Origin: Enchytraeus crypticus
Taxonomy: Eukaryota; Annelida; Clitellata; Enchytraeida; Enchytraeidae
Assembly (NCBI GenBank): GCA_905160935.1
Contig: CAJHZI010000241.1
Coordinates: 505,501 to 569,500, forward strand
Reading direction: 5' to 3'
DNA: 64,000 nt
A model generated the notes under the pieces. That model saw only the letters and a program-made list of their open reading frames with translations, searched no databases and was not told the origin of the DNA. The translations under genes were made by a program, and so were the position numbers. Shown here piece after piece: positions 56,901 through 64,000 of the stretch (position 1 is the first letter of the stretch; each line of letters opens with the position of its first letter).

Positions 56901-59335
56901 CGATATCGGTAAGATACTCAACTGCAGATCAGTATGTGCGGGGTTCAAATCTTGGGCTTGCCCGTCACTGACATCGCTTTCAAGTGAGGAAACTGACGTT
57001 AACCTTAGCTTTACCAGCTTTTAGGGCTCTGAAGAATGACAGTTCCATATATCCCTGCTCAATATTTCCTTACATGCTTGACATAACTGCAAAAGATAGC
57101 ACTTAACCATTAAACTGATATCATTTTACAGCATTTGACTATTTAACTTGGTATAACTGATATGGATATTCATGTCCATTACAGAAATCATTTCATTCTT
57201 TTTTTTACCTTCAGCCATTTCATTTGTTTATCATATATTTTTCTTAAAACGTCAGAAAGACAATTAATGGCTAGTATGCTTTGATATTCGAGTAAGAAGC
57301 TGGATTGAACTTTAAATTCTTATGGCCTGAATATTGCAGCTATCAAGGTTTTCTTATGCAGCACCCACAATCTGTAACAAATGGATTGAACTTTAAATTC
57401 TTATGGCCTGAATATTGCAAGCTATCAAGGTTACTACCTTTCGTAAGAACATCCATGACGCCAGCTTTCTCCAGGTACTTCCTGAACTCTTCACGCTTGG
57501 AATCGGCAGCCTAAAACATTAATAAGTTATATAAATAATGGCGCAAACAGACCTCTCACTGCAATACCTTTCAGTGCACTCAGTACCTAGTGAAAGGTTG
57601 TTAGAACCCCGGTCAATCGATTTCTCCAATCTCAGTGATCTATTGTAAATTAGTAGGAAATTAATTTAATTATAAATTAATTCAAAACTGACAGAGGTAC
57701 TTAAACTTCTACCCCAGTCTTAATATTATATTCAATCATATTCAGTAATTAGCTAGTCCAAGGTTGGCTGCATAATTCTACCCATAGTATGCTTCGAAGT
57801 TGCTGAAAATAGCATCTTATAGAAGAGCAAGTTGATCCAAACAATAAACACTATGCTTAATCAAGTCCTTTTCTTCTACTTAAAGGAACAGTTTGGTTTC
57901 CAAGCTGGCTTCTTTTACCTTCCTCAATTCTTGCTTAGTCCCCTCTAACAACACAAATGAAGTTGAAGGTTTGTCTATTCTTAAGTAGCCTTAAGTGGCA
58001 AAATATGGCCACCAGCTTAATCTTAAGACTAAAATAATATAATATGTACGCAACTGTAAACTGCACGAGTCATAATCTTGAGGCAGTTAAGTAATAACTG
58101 AAGAAAATAAAGGGATGCTACCTAGGAAGCCATCTTATTGTCTTGATAATAATGTAGCCTTTATTAATATAGCCACTTTAATGTAGCCTATAGATAGCTT
58201 GAAAGCTATCTATAAGCTACATTAAAGTGCTGATAGGGTCTAGACTTAGGTGAAGGGATATTGTTATTATTGACTTGCTATTAAATGAAGTCCTTTTCAA
58301 AGGCCTGACTGTGAGAAGGAATACGCACCATAGACCAGCAAAATTCACAGAAAGCTAGTGACAGAGAAGAGAGTTAATGAAATTAACTATATACTAAACA
58401 ATATTCACACAGGTTCATCTTCAATATTTATATCTGTTAGCGTTAAAGTTAGAAATATAGTAAGATTAGCTGTACTCGCGCCTCAATGTCACTGGCTTGT
58501 TTATATCACCAAAATGTTACTACTGATGATATAACACCAGTCTTTCTATTTTCTTAAATAGTTTAGTGTGAAGAACTATTGATTTCTATAAATATTAATG
58601 AAAAAATATATAAAGCTAAAGCTAAAGCTAATGTTAGCATCAGTTTCCTCACTCAAAAGCGATGTCAGTGATGGACGAGCTCAGAATTTGAACCAAGCAC
58701 ACACTGATCCGTGGTCGATTATCTTAACCAACATCGAGCCAGTGGCAATATCAGCCGATGTAGCTAAATCCAATTATTATATAAATCGTATTCCTTAAAG
58801 AAATGAATGGGAAACCAAATAATGGTCTATGGTCTACACATGTCAAAATTTTCTAATCTTATACCACAAAGCAAATCAAAGCAATTTTGTGCAATTGTCG
58901 TCAATGAGTACACCACTAAAGCTATAGCCAACAAGCAAAAATTTAATCTCAGAAACTAATAAAAAGTTGCAATTTTAAGATTTATATGATGAGATTTGTG
59001 CTAATATCGACGCTACAGAAATTAGACCGTAAAAACCACGGGGCTCATGCGATAACGCCCCTCTCTATGATTCCGTCCTATTATTTTCGATACAATTTCA
59101 ATTTCTTTCTACGATTACTACGATATTATTTCGATTCCTAAATTTCGATATAACTAGGGGCGTTTTCATATGAGCCCCAAAGCCACTACGTACAGCTGAT
59201 CTCTCCAAAAAGCCACCAATTCGGCTACAAACAACACACAGAAGTTGACGTTAAAGTGGTCAAAACCCTTCTAGCTTCACAGTTGCATGAAGAAAATTTA
59301 TTTTCAATATTTAAACAAATTACCTTATAAGACAT
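53827..59335 (-). CDS. MYCBP: MYCBP (AMY-1) orthologue, five exons, complete
   Basis: Encodes a small helical protein known in vertebrates to bind the MYC N-terminus and AKAP-type scaffolds and linked to cilia and flagella. Coding exons on the minus strand: 59335-59324, 57510-57438, 56699-56651, 55102-54973, 53907-53827; all borders are AG/GT and phases agree, 345 nt, 114 codons plus stop. Residues 5-27 read AADSKREEFRKYLEKAGVMD then VLT, followed by VLVGLYEEPEKPNNAIDFLK and THLG, then a coiled coil (about 60-88) and LAEYEQQ. This matches vertebrate MYCBP (about 103 residues) along its length, with a longer Ala/Gln/Pro tail. It looks functional. Confidence 0.93.
54586..54710 (+). mobile_element. 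SINE family A, diverged
   Basis: CTAAGCCGACAGCAACTAG, AATTCAAATCC, CCTGTCACTAATATGC and AACTCGGCTTTACCC. Confidence 0.6.
54776..54903 (-). mobile_element. SINE family A
   Basis: AGCTGGTAAAGCTAAGGTTA to CACTGGCTCCAGCC, 70 bases from the exon 4 donor of MYCBP. Confidence 0.85.
54973..55102 (-). CDS. MYCBP: MYCBP exon 4 (coiled coil)
   Basis: FLKTHLGVEAPEAADVEALR LEVSDLRERLERATEENSEL. Acceptor CTGATAG|TTTTCTG, chosen because it restores the conserved DFLK..LG join; donor GTAAGT. GC-rich compared with its surroundings. Confidence 0.92.
55103..55430 (-). repeat. Repeats echoing MYCBP exon 4 acceptor
   Basis: On the minus strand, units such as CTGATCTTATCCTCTAATAG ATTTCC recur every 29-40 bp upstream of the real CTCTGATAG|TTTTCTG acceptor; one at about 55197 reads CTCTAATAGTTTTC on the plus strand, making an inverted pair. 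Confidence 0.75.
55431..56640. other. MYCBP intron 3, no further gene seen
   Basis: AT-rich. A segment at 56380-56490 ending AAATAAAATGAAATAAAGCATA and then (TC)n looks like the 3' end of another retroelement. Confidence 0.5.
56651..56699 (-). CDS. MYCBP: MYCBP exon 3
   Basis: VLVGLYEEPEKPNNAI plus split Asp codon; acceptor GTTTCAG, donor GA|GTATCC. Confidence 0.93.
56884..57022 (+). mobile_element. SINE family A, full-length
   Basis: GGCTTGAGCCAGTGGCGATA to CTTTACCAGCTTTT with B box GGTTCAAATCT. Confidence 0.88.
57303..57437 (-). repeat. Two-copy tandem duplication at MYCBP exon 2 donor
   Basis: TTGAACTTTAAATTCTTATGG CCTGAATATTGCA(A)GCTATCAAGGTT occurs at 57305-57353 and 57385-57432; the second abuts the donor. 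Confidence 0.9.
57438..57510 (-). CDS. MYCBP: MYCBP exon 2
   Basis: AADSKREEFRKYLEKAGVMD VLTK; acceptor TGTTTTAG, donor GTAGTA, ends phase 1. Confidence 0.93.
58174..58229. repeat. 27-bp inverted repeat, 2-base spacer
   Basis: CACTTTAATGTAGCCTATAG ATAGCTT pairs with 58203-58229 with a single mismatch; in MYCBP intron 1. Confidence 0.9.
58600..58760 (-). mobile_element. SINE family A
   Basis: AAAGCTAATGTTAGCATCAG to CATCGAGCCAGTGGC. Confidence 0.78.
59324..59335 (-). CDS. MYCBP: MYCBP exon 1 (start codon)
   Basis: ATGTCTTATAAG (MSYK) then GTAATT. Chosen because it matches the MxxYK start of MYCBP and phase 0 of exon 2. Confidence 0.8.
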
Positions 59336-59639
59336 TTTGTACACAAGCAGGAAGGGGTAGTAATCCTAAATATGATTTATACAAAATTGAAATATTTAAT
59401 AATTGGAAGATTTTTGAAGCATGAAGTTTTTACGAATCCCTTGTGAGCGATTTTATAACGACCAAGCTGCATAGCAACCAGTGCTTCCAGTGCAGAGGAA
59501 AATTAGTTGTTGCAAAAAATGGACGTAACAACAACAACTACAAATAACCAGTTACAGACAGAAGACATATATTTTTAATTATCCCTTTTCAACTTTCAAC
59601 TGATAGATATGTGTAATTTCTTGAAACGAGCGAACAAGT

Positions 59640-59697
59640 GGTATTAAAAGTGATAGATATCAACAAAGTTGATCATTTAACTATAATATGTGTTATT
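59640..59697 (+). mobile_element. SINE family B 3' part, host of hAT insertion
   Basis: GTGGTATTAAAAGTGATAGA TATCAAC...GTGTTATT, matching 49410-49460; broken at 59706 by the hAT element. Confidence 0.75.
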
Positions 59698-59919
59698 ATT
59701 GAGCACATAGGCGTAACCACGACCGAAAATCTGGGGGGACACAATCATTGGCGTATCCACGGGGGGCGGGAATCTGCCCCCCCCCCCCTAGGCCCGCCGA
59801 TAAAAAATGTAAACTATATTTTCATTGTTTTAATGACAATTTATATGTGTAAATATGTATGTAAGAGCAGTGGTAAGGGGGGGGGGGGAAGGGAACTTAG
59901 TTTCACTAACATACACTGT

Positions 59920-60265
59920 ACAATCCCCGTGTTGTGCTCGGGTGTGGTTGGACCACTGCAGAATTGGGCAACCGCAAACAATCTGCCGCGTATACGTAAG
60001 AGGCGACTAAAGGCAGGAGCTAAGGATGGCAAGAGGAGACCCACCTCACCATGAAATATTTTCCCCAGGATTAAATGGCAATTAACCACCTCAGAAGCCA
60101 TATTTTCCCAAACTATAGGTTACATAAGGTATGGATAAGGCACAGACTTTGTGAAGGGATTAACTTGTTGATCTAAGGAGTGCTCTTATGGAGCGAGAAA
60201 ATAGACTTTGAGTATGAATATGTACCTTGAACCTGCCACTTGGCAGTGCACTGAAGAAGAAGGCA
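59920..60265 (+). mobile_element. LINE 3' end, second subfamily
   Basis: GTGTTGTGCTCGGGTGTGGTT, AAGAGGCGACTAAAGGCAGG, CATGAAATATTTTCCCCAGG, then CCTGCCACTTGGCAGTGCAC and GAAGAAG. Nested in the hAT element. Confidence 0.82.
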
Positions 60266-60280
60266 CTGTACAACTATACT

Positions 60281-60426
60281 GGCTGGAGCCAGTGGCGATA
60301 TCGGTAAGGTACTCGACCGCGGATCAGTGTGTGAGGGGTGAGGGGTTCAAATCCTGTGCTAGCCCGTCAATGACATCGCTTTAGAGTGAGGAAACTGACA
60401 TTAACATTAGCTTTACCAGCTTTTAC
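60281..60426 (+). mobile_element. SINE family A, full-length
   Basis: GGCTGGAGCCAGTGGCGATA, B box GGTTCAAATCC with a small GTGAGGGGTGAGGGG duplication before it, end CTTTACCAGCTTTTA. Confidence 0.88.
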
Positions 60427-60592
60427 CTTTCAAAAATCGATCCACTGACAGTGGCCATGCCCTGCACGGTAGAAGCAGCGCCGTGCGCAAATTCCTCGAG
60501 ATTTTCTAACAAAACTCTGAATGATACTATGAAATTGCATTTACAACTTTCAGAATTCAAAATCGAAATTAATATATTGTATTAATACTTAC

Positions 60593-60631
60593 CAGACGTG
60601 ATTTCTTGGTCTTTAACAGAAATTTATCCAT
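60593..60631 (-). CDS. Transposase-like first coding exon (hAT)
   Basis: ATG then codons for MDKFLLKTKKSRL and a perfect donor GTAAGTAT. MD(K/R)FL starts are frequent in hAT-type transposases. No following exon is seen. It would also be in phase 0 with MYCBP exon 2, but the transposon context makes that less likely. Confidence 0.45.
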
Positions 60632-61274
60632 GATGCAATTATGCAGAACTTGGTTTACTGTTTATGAATTTATGTTGTTACAAACTCCGTAAGCTAAACA
60701 TTTATGCACATTTTTCAGAGCATCTACCGATGGTTGATAAGTTGACCTCTCAAGATACAATAGGCCTATGCAGCCGCAAACTCTAGATAGGCCAATATAG
60801 TTTCATCCCGCTTAGCTCGGCAAGTTGGCAATCTCCCACACTCACTTAATATCGGTAGCTCAGCTCTATAGTCTCCTATATAGGCCTACTAGTAAAGTAT
60901 GTGACAGTATATTAGAGTCTATGGCCAAGCGTACACAGTACAACTACAGATGCCAATAGTTTATATCATGTAAGCGTAGCAGTTTACCACTCGATCTACA
61001 GCATTGCTCAATAAATGCTAGTAATACTTACACATGCAGTTATTGAGCGACATTGAAAATACGCACAATTTCTTACATAAAGTATATACATTTGAGCCTA
61101 ACTTATGGAGGGACATTTGTATGCATGTCCCCCAGTCTAAATTCTGGGGGGACGTGTCCCCCTGTCCCCCCCCGGTGTTTACGCCAATGATTGAGCATAA
61201 AAATTTCGTTAAGTCCATCACTACCCCAGGACAAACTTGTAAGTCTCATTTGATTAAAGTGATGCAGCCAGCTG

Positions 61275-61919
61275 TTACTCGGTCTTATAAATTACTCTTG
61301 TGAGACATAGCTTACTTTCACGCTGTAAGCTATCTAATCGTTCCTTCCAGCATGCTGCAAGGCAGATCTGATATTCTCTTTCATCCAATCTTCGGAAGTC
61401 TTCGTTTGAATCACATCGGCATTTCGTCTCATGGACCGTTCCATTGACAGTTGAAGACCCACCTTTACCATCTCTCTTTTCCATCCAGTGTCCATGAGTT
61501 GCGACCAGCGCGTAAACCTCCTTTTCTTTAATGCCCTTAATTTTATCTGTGGGCCGATTTTCTGGATTTTGGAATTTGCACTGTTTTTGCACCTTCTTTT
61601 TGTTCGCCGGCTTGATTTTTGTCTCAATAGTGCTCGATGTTGTCGTTGATGATTTTAGTGATTTTAGCACTCTGATTGTTGTTGTTGTTATAAAAAGATT
61701 TTGGATATAATTAGGCCTAAGCTTAATTAGGGTTTGAGGCGAGGCATGGACGTACTCGAAACTGCGACCGAACCTATGATCGAGTGTAAGAGTAATAGTA
61801 ATGGTGAGTAACAACAACAACAACAGAATTAGAATGCTACTATAGTCCGTGATAACATTGAGCACTATGGTACATAATCGAATCCGATGAGCAAAGTGCG
61901 GGGTCAAAAAACGGTGCAA
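61275..61919 (-). CDS. Hypothetical 214-codon ORF, doubtful
   Basis: An uninterrupted minus-strand frame. The N-terminal part is a hydrophobic Leu-rich stretch caused by repeat family F; the last 110 residues (KEKEVYALVATHGHWMEKRD, CRCDSNEDFRRLDEREYQIC) have protein-like composition. I do not recognise it; it may be an exon or an element remnant. Confidence 0.25.
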   Translation of the reverse strand: MHRFLTPHFAHRIRLCTIVLNVITDYSSILILLLLLLLTITITLTLDHRFGRSFEYVHASPQTLIKLRPNYIQNLFITTTTIRVLKSLKSSTTTSSTIETKIKPANKKKVQKQCKFQNPENRPTDKIKGIKEKEVYALVATHGHWMEKRDGKGGSSTVNGTVHETKCRCDSNEDFRRLDEREYQICLAACWKERLDSLQRESKLCLTRVIYKTE

Positions 61920-61925
61920 GCCAAA
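61808..61925. mobile_element. Repeat family F with (AAC)n
   Basis: AACAACAACAACAGAATTAGAATGCTAC, GAGCACTATGG and CGATGAGCAAAG. Confidence 0.6.
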
Positions 61926-62364
61926 ATCCGGGAGTTCGGCCCGAGGAAGGTTACTGTTGGAATGGAGGTTAAGTATAGGAGTAATAGTAAGTGTAGGAGC
62001 AATGTTGAGTAGGCTATATGAGTAAATTCTGGAATTGATCCCAGAACCTCATGCAAGGACAACCTTTTAAATTGGACGACTCTACCAAACGCATTTAATT
62101 GCACACCGATCGAGCTATTTTTCGACACTCTAAAAATTACAGTGAAAAAAATCATGATAGTTAACACCTCCATTATCTGGCATTAACGCTTTATACTTCC
62201 TCAGACAGGCTTATGACACATCTCTTCTTATCCCAGATATACTTTATCAATCCTGACCACTTTTTGATCAATGGACCTGCATCGTTTAGGACCTCATTTA
62301 TCTTCAGCGTATATCTTTTGCAGATCGATTTGGGTGAATAGATCTAAAGTGATAGGCCTATCAA

Positions 62365-62430
62365 TCAATAATCAATAAGAATTTAACGACCGGTTCCTCG
62401 CCATAAGGCAATGTCAGGGACGTCCCTTGC
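62365..62430 (-). mobile_element. CCGGACGTTAAA-family 3' tail
   Basis: Complement of GACGTCCCTGACATTGCCTT ATGGCGAGGAACCGG, with ATTGATTATTG tail. Confidence 0.65.
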
Positions 62431-62514
62431 AGACTCTACACGATAAGCGCTGAGGGGACACCCCTCACTTCAATCTTGGATGAGGAAACGAGTGTTAAAC
62501 TTGTAATACTACCA

Positions 62515-62872
62515 TAAGTGTATATCCACGTGTTGTGCTCGGGTGTGATTGGACCACTGCAGAATAGGGCAACCGCAAACAATCTGCCGCGTGTACGTAA
62601 GAGGCGACCAAAGGCAGGAGCTGAGGATGGCAAGAGGGGATCCGCCTCACCATGAAATATTTTTCCCCAGGATTAAACGATAATTAATCCACCTAACTTT
62701 GGAAGGCATATTTTTTCAAAGCTATAGGGTACGTAAGGTATGAATAAGGCATAGACTTTGTGAAGGGATTAACATGTTGATCTAAGGAGTGCTCTTATGG
62801 AGCGAGAAAGCAGACTTTTAGTATGAATATGTACCTTGAACCTGCCACTCGGCAGTGCACTGAAGAGAGACT
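62515..62872 (+). mobile_element. LINE 3' end, second subfamily
   Basis: About 90% similar by eye to 59920-60265: CGTGTTGTGCTCGGGTGTGA, AAGAGGCGACCAAAGGCAGG and CCTGCCACTCGGCAGTGCAC TGAAGAGAGA. Confidence 0.82.
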
Positions 62873-63089
62873 ACCATAAGCTTAAACTTTTATTCATGGT
62901 TCATTCAGTTACAGAGATTTGAAATTCTATTCCATCCACTCTTCCTAAATAAGTCTACTTGTCATTACATCATCGCTTCATTACATAAGCTCTCTTACGA
63001 AGCGCATAATTTACACTTCGTATATTAATGGGGGGCCCATCCCGTCATAAGCGCAATTCCCCAAGAATAATGGCATGTCAAAAGGAATG

Positions 63090-63232
63090 TTATAGATGAT
63101 TTTAAGATTCACTCGTATGTGGACGTGAAGAGGAAAACGGAAGATAGAACGGAAGATTGAGTTGAGTAGAGGCGTTATATACCATGGACCTACCAGCAGG
63201 CAGTGCACTAAGAGAGAGAAAGAGAGAGAGAG
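63090..63232 (+). mobile_element. LINE 3' terminus, first subfamily, (GA)n tail
   Basis: TTAAGATTCACTCGTATGTGG, AGGCGTTATATACCATGGACC, CAGCAGGCAGTGCACTAAGAG and (AGAG)n. Confidence 0.82.
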
Positions 63233-63239
63233 GTATTAA

Positions 63240-64000
63240 CTCTCTATATACTATATGATACACTCTATAAACAGTTAAAGACGTACCTTTCTCAAATCGA
63301 ATTAGCTCGCTAGGAAAATTCAAAGATATTAACTATAGTAATTCTTTATCCTATGAGAAAAATATCACATCCAATTTTCTATCCTGTGAATAAGCAAGAA
63401 TTAACTTTTAGATTAGCTATTGAATTCATTATTCCAGAAATTGAATTCATGACAGTAATGTTAACTTGAGGAGCTGCTACCTAAACCTTCAAGAAACTAC
63501 CTGCCTCTTTATGCAGTGAGATATCCAAACATTCTAAAGGCAAAAGTGAATTTCATCAAATAGCCTATCACCAATATATCTACACCGCTAAAAAAACCAC
63601 AGCCAGCAGATAAGAAAAACTTAAAGTTTGTAGTCTTCAACACAATAGCATTCATTTATTAAATTTGCATAACAAACGTTCAAAATATTCATCGACTCTC
63701 TGAAGCAGAAACTACACTCTATAAATTCAAATAATCGACACTTATATATCAGCTGTTAAAAGACGCAAATACTACAGCCATTGCAACGTAAACACATACA
63801 GCAACTACTACCACAGCATACTGCCAGAGACACAAGTCAAATAAGTTTTAACGTTTGCTAGGACTCATAACAATCAATGAAAAAGAGAACAACATGATTA
63901 GCATCTACCTATAAAAATATTTATTGGGTTGTCGTTAACCTTTATATCATCATCTGACATTTCAGTGCAGAATTAATTGTCAGATGTAAAATATTGGGCT
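63240..64000. other. Unrecognised AT-rich sequence
   Basis: No gene, repeat family or RNA gene recognised. Confidence 0.5.

Larger units (their letters stand above)
59698..61197 (-). mobile_element. hAT DNA transposon remnant, 1484 bp, with 8-bp target duplication
   Basis: ATTGAGCA is directly repeated at 59698-59705 and 61190-61197. Between them the ends are inverted: CATAGGCGTAACCAC at the left, CATTGGCGTAAACACC on the minus strand at the right, followed by G-rich stretches. An 8-bp duplication and CA-starting ends are typical for hAT. The body carries a LINE end (59920-60265) and a SINE A (60281-60426) and one transposase-like first exon; most of the transposase is missing. Confidence 0.8.

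Noticed and set aside
11820..60426. Genuine tRNA genes suggested by GGTTCAAATCC and GGGTTCGAATCCC
   Set aside because: The B boxes lie in about 20 similar dispersed copies of 130-250 bp lacking a full cloverleaf; they are tRNA-derived SINEs.
60593..60631. Alternative first exon of MYCBP
   Set aside because: Phase would fit exon 2, but the exon is inside a hAT element and begins like hAT transposases; the MSYK exon at 59324-59335 matches MYCBP better.

Overview
The window looks like nuclear DNA of an invertebrate animal. It carries two spliced metazoan genes with canonical GT-AG introns, tRNA-derived SINEs, non-LTR retrotransposon ends, a hAT DNA transposon and part of a Polinton/Maverick virus-like element. 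The restriction-like endonuclease repeats at 23-25 kb and 47 kb recall families common in sponge, cnidarian and mollusc genomes, but I cannot name the phylum.

Layout. 1-5.8 kb: partial Polinton with a tightly packed capsid module (penton, double jelly-roll capsid protein, membrane-active protein, adenain-type protease, two-TM protein, fibre-like protein), all on + and all intact, followed by a truncated and broken integrase with chromodomain. 6.6-7.6 kb: an intronless 333-codon gene of unknown function. 8.2-9.5 kb: a 35-bp minisatellite. 10.2-45.2 kb (+): 24 exons of an ASK1-type MAP3K (MAP3K5/6/15 group). All phases agree and give 815 codons plus stop: complete kinase domain, 14-3-3-type motif, ASK C-terminal helical region, coiled coil and terminal SAM-like domain. 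The N-terminal exons are not recognised in the window, so the Polinton may sit in an upstream intron. 45.2-53 kb: intergenic repeats. 53.8-59.3 kb (-): a complete five-exon MYCBP (AMY-1) gene of 114 codons. 59.7-61.2 kb: a 1.48-kb hAT element with an 8-bp target duplication. 61.2-64 kb: repeats and one weak ORF.

The least explained signal is in both host genes. About 15 exon edges are followed or preceded by tandem repeats whose units copy the end of the exon together with its splice site, or in MYCBP the stop-codon end of the last exon. Units run from about 22 to 110 bp and from 2 to 13 copies. Read-through past the real donors of MAP3K exons 3, 4 and 13 meets a stop codon within 13 codons. 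The last MAP3K intron also holds a 22-bp array with about 18 perfect AP-1 motifs (TGAGTCA) alternating with GATA-like motifs.

Most microsatellites abut ends of interspersed repeats: (TC/GA)n at LINE 3' ends, (GAT)n, (AAT)n, (AAC)n and (ATTG)n at other families.
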